From contig CAJNYU010000783.1 in the NCBI GenBank assembly GCA_905331475.1, positions 62,001 through 126,000 of the forward strand: a stretch of DNA of 64,000 nt. Reading direction: 5' to 3'. Position 1 is the stretch's first letter; the number at the start of each line of letters is the position of its first letter. The position numbers and the translations under genes were made by a program. Below the pieces are notes generated by a model. That model did no database searches. It was not told the DNA's origin and saw only the letters and a list, made by a program, of their open reading frames with translations. This DNA comes from Rotaria socialis (lineage: Eukaryota > Rotifera > Eurotatoria > Philodinida > Philodinidae). Shown here piece by piece: positions 47,431 to 60,800 of the stretch.

Positions 47431-48773
47431 TTAAAAATCTTCAATTGCTTGTCGAATAGCTTCATGAAATCCATCTGGATTATCGATCATCATTTGATGG
47501 CCAGCACGAGGAATAACAATAAGTCGAGCTGATTTTGCAGCATTTAATCGTTGATTTAGTGAATCAACTGTTCTTTGACCGGCTCTATTCAAAATGTAAA
47601 ATTAATCAAAAAGCACAAGCGAATACTTGAACATACTCTGCATCCATCCAATCATGATCACCATAAAAAAATGTAATACGTGAAACTTGACAATCTTTCA
47701 AACGATTTTCTAACGGATTATATGCAAAAACACTGGATTTAAGAACACGAGGCAATGCAAATTCTCCACTGCCTGGTTGTGCACATAGATGATACTAAAT
47801 AAATATTTTGTTTTTTTCTCCAAACAAATAACTGAATTCAATAAGATTATGATACATACAAGATATTGAGCTACATCGTCTTTGGGCAATTTCAATGTTC
47901 CTTTCTCAATTTGTTCTGCAAGAGCTGTTGATGTTTCAAGACCTGCATCACTTGTAGCTGCTGATGTTTCATAAGTTGCTTCATTGTCTGTTGTTGGCTT
48001 TTCTTCAACAGCTGGTCCCATGAAAAATCGTCGTGTCACATATGCTGTTACGGGTTTTGGACCTACGGGACCAATAAGTCGAACAATAGATTGAGGTGTA
48101 TAACCACGATTCCACATAAATACAACGAAAGTACGTAAAATACGCCATCCGACTGAGAGACGATGTCGACGAGGAGGTTCAGGTGTGTCAGGTTCGTTTG
48201 GTACACCGACAGGTGAAGCCAATATTAAATGTGATACCCGCGATGGAAATGATATAGCATAGGATGCACTAATATAAGCACCGAAAGAGTGTCCTATAAA
48301 AAACAAAAGTTCAAAAATTTATATTTTATATGTCTAATGAATGATTTACCGAGTAAATTCATTTTATCAAGATTAAGTTGAATGCGCCATCTTTCAAGAG
48401 CATCAACAAAAAAATTCTCAGCTTCATCTGATGTTTTAGCTCGAAAACGTGGTCGTGATGATCGTCCACAACCAAGTAGATCAATAGCGTAAACATGTTC
48501 ATGTTTCTCAGCTAATGCATCAAGATTAAGCAACCAAAAACCGACTCCAGCACCATAACCATGTAGAAGTACTAGGGGTGATCTTGGATTTGACCGTCGT
48601 GCTTTTGGATTGTATGTATGAATTGTGTTTATGGTCAAGTCATCACCGATAGGCACTTGACTTTGTTCGAATGGAAACCGAACAACTGATAAAACACGAC
48701 GTTCAGCTTCAGCCAATCGAGTTGATGATGTCGGAATCCAAATCTGTCGTATACGTTCCCAAACACCGACCAT
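47431..48773 (-). CDS. ABHD4/ABHD5: Alpha/beta hydrolase, ABHD4/ABHD5 subfamily
   Basis: A lipid-metabolism enzyme or cofactor of the CGI-58 group; members act on N-acyl phospholipids or as co-activators of triglyceride lipase. Exons (high to low): 48350-48773, 47860-48293, 47637-47794, 47431-47584; 389 aa. The oxyanion motif LLHGYGAG starts near H71, LLGCGRSSRPRF follows, and the nucleophile elbow is GHSFGAY with Ser144. The catalytic His is in GHQMMID (H368), and H368-x4-D373 is the HX4D motif of this subfamily. The nucleophile is Ser, as in ABHD4, whereas vertebrate ABHD5 has Asn there, so the protein should be hydrolytic. An insertion of about 35 residues (EEKPTTDNEATYETSAATSD) after RRFFMGPAV is low complexity and unusual. 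The intron before GHSFG is phase 1. Confidence 0.92.
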
Positions 48774-50478
48774 ATTTTGTTCAAAAAATACAAAACTTAT
48801 TTATGTGACTAAGTTTTTACTCATTCGTCACTCAATGAGAGCCAATGTTATTTCAGTATTCGTTAATACAAGTGAAACAACCGCGTTAATATTCTCGTTC
48901 CTCGAAGGAAAGGGACGAAGAAAAGAAATGCTTCGTCATATTTCATGACATAACGAAATAAACGGTAATCTACCATGCATACATGACATAATTGTTACAA
49001 AAGAAAAGCAGATGGCAACTGCTTCAAAAACTATTTGTCAAAAATAAACAACATAAAAAAAGTCTATGAATAATAAATCTCTTCAATATTGTGATACAAT
49101 GCAGAATATTGGAAGCACGCATGTCTACATATATATTATCTATATTCAGTCAATCATCAGAAGAAAATTTAATTTTGTATTCTACTTCATTTAAGATTAT
49201 TTTATTTGATAAAGATTGTCGAATTAGGATAAAATTTCATGTTCAAAACTACATTTTTGTAATCAATTTTATAGACTTCTACTGTTTCATAGAATAAAAC
49301 AAGACAATCTGTGTTTCTATGATATTCATTGGTTTGACTAATTTATTTTTGCTATTCTAATAGTTAAAATTCAGAACAATAACATTTTTCTTTTTTATCG
49401 CGGATCTGTTTAGATGCCTGAATTAATAAAGACGTGAATAACATTATTTCCATAGAGAATTCTTCTTCTTTAGATATTAATTAAATGTATTTGAATGAAT
49501 TCTATTAACATGTTTTAGAAATTCTACTAGAATATTCATTATTGAATTCGCACTTACTTAGATCCAGTGTACTACAACCAGTACTTACAGTTTTCTATTT
49601 ATTGAGTATCGATTAATTTATTATCTTAGTTTAAAATACTACAGTGCTTGTTGGTGTTGATTTTGATTTATTTCAAAATTCAAATAGATCTTTTTATCGA
49701 TGAATACAAAAGGTTTCTGTGTGCTTGATTTGGAAAGAGAACTTGTGATGATGAACAAATTTAAGAATATCAATAGCTGCTTGAATGCATCAATATGAAT
49801 TTCGAATGTGTGTATTTAAAGTTTATATAGAAGTTTTAGCTTCGAAATCCAAAAGATACGAACTCACCATTGATTTATGGTAAACAAGATTCAAAATAAA
49901 TATGAAATATTTTTTTCAAATCAAAGTCACCGTTTTGGATATATGTCTCGCGTATTGAAAAGTAAACTTATTTACTCAATACTAGGATAGATCGTGACGA
50001 CTGTTCGGCATCTGATGACGGTAAAAGATTTAAATCAGAACAGAACGAGTATAAAAATGTATATTTTTTTCAAAATTTCGAATATTCATCACATCTATCG
50101 GATGCATTTGATTTACATAATTAATATTTTTTCTTTAAAAAGTAGAGCATTATTTAACATAGCAAAATGTTAATATATATTCGTTTTAGGGAGTATACTT
50201 CAATAAGAATGAAACATCATTCCCACTATAGAATCTAATACGAACAAAATACTAGTTGATTTTTGATCTTCGCTTGATGTCACTTCTTGTCGGTGTATTT
50301 AAGACTAAAGTAAAAGAAAGAAAAAACAATAGTGAGAATCATGATTAAGTGTTTTTTTTTTCGAGTAGAGTCCAGTCACAGTAAAAAATTCATTTATGGC
50401 AGTCAGTTACTTCCTCTCGATCGGCAACGCACAGAAAAATCCAAGTTTTGTACTATTCGCCATTCGTTGTAAAACAAT
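48774..50478. other. Intergenic, no gene recognised
   Basis: About 1.7 kb of AT-rich DNA. The open frame at 49091-49297 has no recognisable features. The last 130 bp before the ankyrin gene are less AT-rich and probably contain its 5' UTR. Confidence 0.45.
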
Positions 50479-50796
50479 ATGGCAACGGGGCAAAATCCTA
50501 GGCCGAGTGGTACTGGTAAAGCCAGTAACTTTTACATGGCGTGTCGCGAAGGTAACGCAGAACTAGTGAAACGATTATTAAAAACAACGAATGTAAGAGA
50601 AATCAATCAAATCGAGGAATCAAACAACAGTACGGCTCTTCACGCAGCTTCTTATTTCGGACATCCCGAAGTGGTAAAAATTCTATTAGAGCATGGCGCT
50701 AATACACATACTCATAATGGACATGGTAACATACCTGAACAAGAAGCTTCAAATGAACAAGTTAAAGAACTATTTCGAGCATATAAGACTAAATAA
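50479..50796 (+). CDS. Small two-ankyrin-repeat protein
   Basis: A single-exon 105-aa protein. After a Gly/Pro/Ser start (MATGQNPRPSGTGKA), two ankyrin repeats are clear: NFYMACREGNAELVKRLLKT followed by TALHAASYFGHPEVVKILLEHGANTHTHN. A short capping helix (SNEQVKELFRAYKTK) ends the protein. It is about the size of myotrophin (118 aa) but lacks a full third repeat and I do not claim orthology. It probably acts as a cytosolic protein-binding module. The start ATG follows a stretch without upstream in-frame Met (TATGGCAACGGGG). It is the only plus-strand gene in the right half of the window. Confidence 0.82.
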   Translation: MATGQNPRPSGTGKASNFYMACREGNAELVKRLLKTTNVREINQIEESNNSTALHAASYFGHPEVVKILLEHGANTHTHNGHGNIPEQEASNEQVKELFRAYKTK

Positions 50797-53396
50797 CATT
50801 AATTCTATATTGGTTATTTTTATTTTTATTCAAAATTTTGATAGAACATATTTAATCATGAGCCAAATTGCACGACTGTTTTTTCGCATGATTTCATAGA
50901 TTTTATATGAAGTAAATATGCAAAAGTATTGTCTTTATGATTTTATTTTGCGCAGTTTAGGATAATTGATTTTCTCTGAATAATATATATTAACTGTGAA
51001 AAAATTTTCTTTCCATTTTTAAAATCAAGTTTAATATTGTGACAATCATTTTGTCTCATTTCATTTTATTTCATGGATCGTATCAAGACAATGAAACTTA
51101 ATCTTGAATTGATCGAGTTTATATGATTCAATATCAATCGAATGAAATATCTTTTCGAAGATAGTTATTTTATAATTCATAACTTTCGTAACAGCGACGT
51201 TCAATTCTTAGATGATGATAACTAGTTCATAGAAGTTAGATACCGAGAATTTGAATCATAAAATGACCAATAAAAAATGCGTTTATTTTAAAATCAATGT
51301 TGATTTTAGTGTTCGAGAAATCTTAAATGTAAAACTTTGATGTTTTCTAAAATTTCAACAAAATAAATTACAATTATATTTTTTTGGCTAATAATAAAAA
51401 TGGCACCCTATCAGATTTGCAATTAGATGTACATTGAAAAATCCATATAAATACTGTTTTTCTCATTACTATTTGGATGTAAGCAGCATCCTAACATCTG
51501 ATACATAGAAGTTTAGCTCGTTCTATTACAGCCTAGCAAAGTCTATAAATGCACTGATAGATTTATTAAAAATAGCTTTCGATACGAATTGTTATTTTGT
51601 GCTGACAAAAAATGTTTCTCTTTCCTCTCAATCTTTGTTAGCATTGAGCTAATGGTACCTATTCAGTTCATAATTTTAATGACGATAAATTAATCATACA
51701 AAGAAAACATGCTCAGTTCTTCTACGAAATAATATATTCGATCAATAGTGGTTCATTAGAAAATTGATTACTAATTGTTGAATAATATAAAAAAGTAGAA
51801 ATTGGAATGATTTAATGAAATATTCTACAGCCAAGCTACTCTGTATTTTAAGTTCAAATTAACGTTTTTGTGGCTATCTGCTCTTTCCTAGGCTCACGTC
51901 ATCGAGGAACCGAGATAATAATTATTAACATATCTTATGTTAGCAATAGGGCGAAGAAGAAATATTCATCGATTATTAGTATTTTCCAAAGCGGCAAGAA
52001 ATAAAACTATAGCGAAATATGAATTACTATAGTACGAATAATATCCTTAAAAAATGTATTGTACGATTCGTGTTCTCATCTTGTCACATTTCTCTATTCA
52101 TTACTATTCATACGTAGTCATTGATGCACTCTACTACAAATTTCTATCCATTTAGATAAACGAAAAAGATTTCTTACATAGGAGCAATTAATCAAATCGT
52201 ACCACAGAACATTAGACATGAGTTCCATAATCTAGTCCATCAAAAAGGCTACGGTGAGCGTTTCTTTCAATAATCGTTGCCGTGAACATTTTTATTTGAT
52301 CGTTACGAATCATTTCTCGTTAGTTACTGTAGTTCATTTATTATTCCCTATTCAACAAATGTTTGTTTTTACTAGTGTACCACTCGACTGCTACTCTGAA
52401 TGAATGATATATAAAAAGTATACTAATTCAAGATGTCAAAGCAAAAGTTTAGATCTACCTCTTTGTTGGCTAGTGATATGCGCATTCACACGAACATTTA
52501 TAAAATGGTTTCAGACTTTCCCATAGTTATATACCCATAGGAGTATTATAATCTTAATCTTATTGCCTATCTATTGTTCAATATCGGATTAAATCAATTG
52601 GTATCTTGAGGATGATAGTTCAAAAGTTCTAAAAGTCATCGGTCCATTGAAAACAAGCATGCGCATCTTTTATAACTTTAATAGAATATTGTAACTTACT
52701 AAATAAATACCAACTACCGAATGAAACACTATAACAATAAGATCATGCGCTATGCAATCAATTTTGCAAGTGCTTTAGTTGATAAAATATAATAAAAAAA
52801 TATCGAGACAAATATTGATTCTAGACTCTCTTTACAAAACGCATCAGAAATCAAAAAAATATTTTCTCTGTGCATCTCAAAAACAAAATGATAACTTTCA
52901 CAATAGGAATATGAGTGCATAGATGATCTAAATTTTTTTCATAACTACATATCCTTAAGAATCAAATTGAACCAAAACGTTCTACTGAACAATTAAATAG
53001 CATTTAGTCTACAAAATATATATATGGAGTGTATCAAATAAGAAAAAAAAACATGATACATGACAAGCATTATTTTGCACTTCGTTCTGTTAACAAATGA
53101 AAAATAGATACAAACTCGATAGTCATTTTTTAAATATTTCCTTTAATGAAAACGACACACGATAGTATTATTATAGTTTTTCATCTATAATAAAAAATTT
53201 AGATATGATACTATTTAGTCATCTAGTAAGATAAAATAATCTGACTAAGTTGAAAATTATGTTGAATAAAAACAAATTGATGAATTTTAAGCATCATTTC
53301 AGAACGTCTGCAACATACTGTTAAAATATATTGTAAATACAAAAATGTTATTTTTACATCCGTAAATTGATTTTGAAATTTATTAAGAAGACAATT
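50797..53396. other. Gene-free AT-rich stretch
   Basis: About 2.6 kb, the longest span in the window without a recognised gene or clear repeat. I see no RNA gene or conserved frame. Confidence 0.45.
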
Positions 53397-53888
53397 TCAT
53401 CTCAGTGTCGTTGTAACCATAGTTAAAGGTTTGGATGCGGCCGTTGTCGCTATCGTTGCCGATGCTAGGGATAAAAATATCAGGTTACATGAATGTTGAA
53501 TCTAATATAAAACTGTAGTACTTACTTTTATTTAATGTAAGCAGCAAAATCACACATAGAATAACACCAATAAGTACCAATAGGCCAACACTAACACCTA
53601 CAGCAATGATTCGTTTTTGCTGGGTCGATAATACTGAATTAGTCACTTTTTCACTGGCGTAGAATAGTCAAGAAAAATGAATGTTTATTTCTCTGTCAAA
53701 GGCAAAACTATGATAAACAATTACCTTTCAGTAGATGGTTCTCTTGATTTTTGTTCTATCGATTCTGAAGAGACTGTACTCACTTCTGAAGCTGACGAAA
53801 AATTTGTTCGTTCTGAATCAGTAGACACTCTCGGATTGATAGGTCCTATGCGCCCACGATTAATAATTCGCGTTGGTATACTGGCCAT
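53397..53888 (-). CDS. Small single-pass membrane protein, unknown function
   Basis: Exons (high to low): 53725-53888, 53526-53653, 53397-53464; 119 aa, frame kept at both junctions. The N-terminal 65 residues are polar and Ser-rich (MASIPTRIINRGRIGPINPR, SASEVSTVSSESIEQ). A membrane helix follows (IIAVGVSVGLLVLIGVILCVILLLTL), then a short Ala/Thr-rich tail (SATIATTAASKPLTMVTTTL). There is no signal peptide, and a basic QQKR precedes the helix, so the N-terminus is likely cytosolic. The plus-strand open frame 53677-53898 is a shadow of exon 1. Confidence 0.75.
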
Positions 53889-54510
53889 TGCTTTTTAAAT
53901 CGAAAGTATTATTGTTTTCGTCTCAAACTAAAATATTCGATAATGTTCTGATCGATAGGACTCAAGTATCGCTTAATTTCACAAGACTTTTATTTTTTCA
54001 GCGTCCAACTGACACAGAAATGAACTTACACAAATAGCAAAGCATATTTTTGGATGACAATATTTTTTCTTGCACAATGCAGTATTTCTTTTCTTTGTTT
54101 TAGGTTTTTTCTTTTGTACTCTCTTTGGTAAAAAATATATATTATTCACAGAGAATTTAATTAAATATGCTTTTATTTGGTTTCTTAAAAAAACGCATTC
54201 TTTGATAATAAATTCATAGAATAATTAAAAAAAGACTGGTCAAAGCAAAATGAAAACAAATATAATAAATAACAAAAGAATTGTTACATGAAAACGACGA
54301 ATAAAAAACATGGGATCAAATTGTGTCTTGTTGCTAATCAAGAGTTTCATATGTAGAATAAAAATTCATTTGAAGATTTATCTTAATTGAAATTATTTTT
54401 GTTTTTTGAGACGAAATTACTTCCTGTGAGAGAATTTGTTTTGTTCTCTAATGAACAAATTTTCAATTTATTTTATTTTGAAATAAATACAAGAAAAGAA
54501 AAAGAATTTA
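53889..54510. other. Intergenic, no gene recognised
   Basis: AT-rich DNA between the small membrane protein gene and the 3' end of the large gene; part is likely the latter's 3' UTR. Confidence 0.5.
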
Positions 54511-54844
54511 TTAAAATTGTTGTAAATTATATTTATTTAAAAGACCGAGTACTTCAGTCGGTAGTTGCTCTTGACTTGTTGTTAGAATTCGCCGTCCTGT
54601 TTGACTGTCAATTATTTCTGTTAATATCGCATTTTTTTGTTGTTGCTGGGATGAAAATCGATTATTAAACGAAATGGGCCGTCGATTATTATGGTTGATA
54701 TGATGATGATGTTGATTACTATGCAGACTATGAAATGATGGTGAAGGTGAAGGTGGATGTGAAAAGGCGGAAGTTGCATGTAATTCATTTACTGATTGAT
54801 GTCGAGATAGAGGTGATTGCATAGATTGTAATTTGGATCTTTGC

Positions 54845-54890
<46 letters not shown>

Positions 54891-57800
54891 GCTGGGAAGG
54901 CGTGTGACAAACTGAACCACGAGATAATATTGAGGATTGATAATGGGATTGTGGTTGTGATTGAGAACGTGGCACGTAATTAGGAGGTTGAAGAATTTGA
55001 GGAATTGATGGTGATCGATGATGTAAATTTTCTGTTGATTGTACTCGATTATTAGTTGTCACTGGTACAAGTCGATCGGGCATTTTTTCATAACGAACAA
55101 ATTTTTCAGTCACGTAATATTCGTTTGAGGGTCCTGCTGGTCTATGACCATCAATAGAAACATTGGTTTCTTGCTGTTGTTGGTGTGCCCGATAGTGATC
55201 AATAGTTTGTAAGTATTTAGCTGATTCAATTTCAGTCCGATTATCTCGTGATAGAAACCAACGTAATGTTTGATCTGTATATGATTTTCCATTGTATTGT
55301 GGCGAAAGAATTTGTTGAGCAGTTTGGCGAATTTCTTGTTGTGTCAATGGGGGTATCACTGCACGATACGGATCATTGACAATAACTTGAGGCAGTGTTG
55401 AACCAAGTGGACGACCTTGACGAGCTTCACAATCGAGAATATAAAGTATATTCCAATATTTCAATGAATAAGGTAAATTTGCATACATGACTCCTTTATA
55501 TGCATGCGTTATTTTTTCTTCAATTCTAATTGTTTCGCCAGGTATACGAATATAGCGAATTCTTGAACGTGGCCCATCTTCTTGTAAATAATCTGTCGAA
55601 TATGAACGACGTAGAGAATTTGCTGCTGCTTGATTGATAAAATCATCAACACGAACAAATAGTTCTTGTTCTTTGGCTTGTCGTTGTTGTTTTTGTTCAC
55701 GTTGATGAGTTTCATCATAAAAATCTTTAACGTGAATAATACGTGCGCGAACATAACGTTGTCCGCCTGTGTAAGATATTGATAATGATCGACGTGCTGG
55801 CTCATGTTTATAACGCGGTGGAGCATGTTCATGTGGACGTATTGATTCGCGAATTGAATTAATTTCACTTTCAATAAATGTACGCCGTTGAGTACCTAAT
55901 ATAAATAAACAAACAAAATATTTTCATTTACAATTTGCTTTCCCGTTTTCTGTTTTTTCTTTAAACTGACCGAGATAAAATTCTGCTTCGGACGGATGTC
56001 CAGGTGGCGGTGGTCCTGTATAGGTTTGTTGAGATTTATGTTTTTGTTCGATGTGTTTCTGTCGAAGATGTTGTGCAAGTATTTGTTGTTGTTGTTCAGT
56101 ATCACGACGATATTTTGCATAATCAAATGGCTGTTGTTGTTGTTGTTGTTGTTCAATAGCACTATTTACTTCTCGTTTAAATATATCATGTTGTCGTTGT
56201 CGAATATCGGATATATTTGTTGGCATAGCAGATGTTGGCGAGGTTAAATCTAATATATAATATTCATCTTGTGCAATTAATATTAAATGACGTTGTTGTT
56301 CATTGGAATGTGTTAAATGTAAATGTGAACGATGTAGTTGACAAAGGCGATGTATAATGGAACGAAAACGTTGTACAAGACGTAGTGATGTTGTTACATC
56401 AATACGTGATACGCGACGTAAATCAGTTGAATTTGTTGGATTATAGTCATCACGTGATGAATAATCGACAAGATGTAAAAGTGTTGTTGGTTCAGCTAAT
56501 TGTCGAGTGATTTCGTTTTCTAATTCAGGACTATTGGCCGATAGACGACCACCTGAATGTGATACAATTTCATCGACTAATTCTTTTTTAAGAGATATAT
56601 TCAATTGACGACGTTCATTGTTTGTTACAGATAATACGATCAATTGAGATTTACCTAAAGTAGCGGAAAAATATTTATTATGAATCTTGTTAAAATTCTT
56701 ATGAAAATAATATCAATTTCATAATAGAAATTGTAATAGACAATTTAGATTTCTATCTATTGCGTTCTTCTTTATCTAGATTTCACGGAACGATTATAAT
56801 CACAAGGTTTGTAAAATGTTGGATATGGTAGTTTTCTGATTGATGAAGGTTTTGACGAAGCTATTTTGTTTCTACAAGGCTATTGTTTAAGGACAAATAA
56901 TGTTGAACGAAAAGAAGAGTCTGATTATTCTCTATATAGCCTTGCCTTAAATAGTTAATAGCATTATAACAATCGGAAAAGGCGTCGTTCAATAGATTTT
57001 CTTTTGATTAATTACGTTTTTCACAATTTTTGTAATGCTATTAACTTGTTCAAGGAAGTTCTTAAGAGGTGTAGTGTCCCCCATGACTTTTCTCAAGGTA
57101 GTATAACCTTCAAAATAGCCTTTCCAATGATTTACTGGCACGAAATAACAATTTCATTAGCTATTAAAATCATTATCTAAATATCTTATACAAGTTTATA
57201 CACGTATAATTAAATACATTAACTGTTCTCAGTTCGAATTTCTCTATCTCTTTGTTTATGATTGTAAAAGAAACTTGATGCAATCATCATGTGTCAACGT
57301 AGATGCTAACAAAGTTTTTATCAATCGATTGCTCCAACCTTCCTTGTCGAATGCATTTCAAAATTGTATAATATCGCAATTAAAATCTATCAATGATATT
57401 GCAAAAATAATATCTTTATGTGTTAACATACCATAATGATTGAGTTCATATTCAATTTCACATCGGATAACTAATGGTAAATGTTCAAGACGTCTACCAT
57501 ATTCCGTTCTTATAGGATGTCCATCTCTTGTATAATAATGTACTGATATTGATGGTTGTCGTAGTTTTTCATTTTCTTTTTCTTTTTCAAAATTATCTTT
57601 TTTACTTGCACCATAATCACGTTTAACTAATTGATAATTTTTATCCGATGTCGTAACAATAACATGTAATTCTGTTACTTTTAATTCTTCATCTGTATAT
57701 GTACGTTCTATACGTTGAAGTTGTTTTTCAAAACGTGTTTCAGAGCCATATTGAGTTTTTTCTTCACTTGATACAACAACACATTTACATGCACCACGTG

Positions 57801-60800
57801 TATGAATTTCATAGACTTCTGATGAACGATATTCTTCTCCGTTATAATCATTTTCTTGTAAATGACGACGAACAACATGACGATTTATATCACGCAATTG
57901 ATCAATACGTATACGTGATGTTATTTGACCAAATGTTGGCCGTTTCTCTGGTACGACAGGAAGATGATCGTCACTTGATGATGGACGTTTTTCACGTTTT
58001 AACTCAAAATTATCTTCGTAATCGGTTTTTTTCGTTTCATCATCAATATAAATAACAGCACCACCATCATCATCATCATCTTCACTAACACGATGACTTG
58101 AATGGCGTCGTTTTATTTCGTATCTTGTTGTTGTCGTTGTTGTTGTTGTTGTAACTGCTGTTGTTACTTTTTTATTTTCATCATCTTGACTTGCGATTGA
58201 TGGTAAACGTTGTCGTTCTTTTATTGGTCGATGTAATGAATCAGTTGTTTGAGCTCCAACTGTGTGTTGTTCAACAGTTTTTTCTACTTGTGTCCCTACA
58301 GGTCGATTTGATGGTTTAAGTGTTGATGTTGGTGTCGTTGTTTGCATACCAAAATCTTGTCGTTCAGTTGGTATTGATGGCTGATTATATTCATAATCTG
58401 GTTTATGTATATGACCATTTGTTAATACACATTTTCTCTCAGATTTTTGTTCTAATATGTACAATGTTTCAACATCAACTTTAATTGGAATATTGTCATG
58501 ATTGTTTCGAGATAGAATACTTGCATCGTCGAACACACGTGTACGAACATCGCGAACCATGGAAACAGATGTTTCTGTGTCCGAATGAAGACTAGGAGCA
58601 TATTCGTCCATCTAAGATCAAGAAATAGAATTCAAATAAAAGTTCATATATAAATAGATGAAATCACTAACTAATACCATGTGCCGAGAGGAATCCGATA
58701 CATTAAACAAATATAGAGCAATACTCATTTGTAATCTCTCTAGTTTGAACATACTTATAGTGCTTTGTTTTTATCTATTTGCTATTGTCTATTGTGTTTC
58801 TCACGCTTAAATACACGTTTTATATCTAATTATATAAATCATTATTATATTTTGTAAAGAACAGCATTATATTACGATGAGAACGATAACGATAGAATGA
58901 ATCATTAGCTAAGTTAATTGATATCAATATTAATTCAATTAGAAAACGAGCATAAATATTTTTATTGTATTGCTGAATTATAAAAAATTTTACATGACGG
59001 AAGCTGTGAATATGTTTTAAAAAAATCTGCGAATCTCCGCTTGAAATTTTACATGAAGATAGATTTTAATAAGTATCGTTTCTATCGGCTAACAGATTTA
59101 ATGTTCCTATATCTGGACAGAATTAATGCAAAACATCTGAAACTTCCACAATAGAACAATTTCCTAAATACATGTTTCTACACAGTAGAAATTTGAGAAT
59201 TAGTATTTCAGAGAAAGCCTACGGCATTCTTCTGAATAACGTGTGATATGTAGAGTCGACCGTCAAAATTTGAAATCGATTGATGTTTTCTGACTGAGAA
59301 ACAAGTCATAAAATTTTCGACAAGATACTATTCATATGAGAATCTCTACAAAACAAGCAAAAGCAAAATGGCTTACGGTTGTTCCACTAATTTTACGTCG
59401 ACTTTCATTTTTGATTTCTTCTCTTTTAAGTTCAAATTTTGTTTCTTTTGGTTTTTCACTAGTAGACTTATTGTTTTGAAAAAAGACTTCATCATTGGAA
59501 TCACTTTGAGTAAAACCAAAATTTTCTCCATTCGTATTACTATGTCCATTTAATATATTTCGTTCATGATAATTTCGCGGTGCAAAACGTTTGTAAGGTG
59601 GTGATGATGTAAAATAGGTTGAGCCATCAGAATTCTCATCGTGTAACGATTTTTTGATTGAAGCTTTTTTTTCTGCCTTTGTATTTATCGATGACGATGA
59701 TGATGATTCAAGACGATCAATCATTTGTCGTACACGACTCGGTTCTGATGGTGTAGGAGATAGTGAACTTGCTGGATTACTCGTTGGTTTATTACGTAAA
59801 CGATCTTCATTGGAACTTTCATTATAGGAGCCTAAACAAAACAAATCTAATTTTTAAGGAAACAAAAAAAAATAAAAAGCAATTCAATCTAACCATCATT
59901 CTTATTGGTTGATTTAATATCATAGAGTGCAACTGAAACAATGCCTGGATATGTTGGCGAAGAACTTCTTGCTGTATAAGCATGATCACTAAATCGATCA
60001 CCTGCATTTATATTAATTTCCGCACGTGTCGATGTTGATCGTGTATCAATATTTCTTGCCATTTGTTTAACTTTACTTGTTAGACTTGAACTTGAACTTT
60101 GCATTGATAGTAGTAGTATGGGAGGTGTTGGATGGTTTATTTCAGTAACATCACGTAGTTGTTGTCCACTAGCAATTTGTATATCATCTTCTAAACTATC
60201 TTTTGAATCTAATCGTGCACGTCGCTCACGTTCACGCCATATATTGAATACATTATGGCCATTTTCATGAGTTGCTGCAATAACATTATATTTAACTGCA
60301 CGTCTTGGTATACGTTCTTGAATAAATACTAATGCATGAGATTTAGTACTTAGCGGACGGTATAATTTAAGATAACGAACTATTTGTTTCAATTGGTATT
60401 TAGAAGAATTTTCTAAATGTTGAAGTTGTATTAATTCATCAGTTAACGATTGAAGAGTTTCAAAATCTCGTCGATCAAATGATTGCTTATTTGTTAAATT
60501 ACGTAAACGGCCTATAATATGTATTGTTTCACTATCTATTGGTAAAAATCCTAATCGACGAGCAATATTTTCGTCGCTTTCATCGTCATGATCTTCATCG
60601 TCATCAGCATCATTATCATCGTCATTGTCATCGTCACCATCGTTTCCTTCACTACGATCATCATCCGATCTATTTACAATAGCAGATTTAATTATTTAAA
60701 TTAATTTCAAATAGACCTACAACAGCTAGTTCACTTTGCGACTATTTTTCTTTTAAGCTATGCATGAGAGACTTGTTGAGGGAAGGTTTGACTCTGTACT

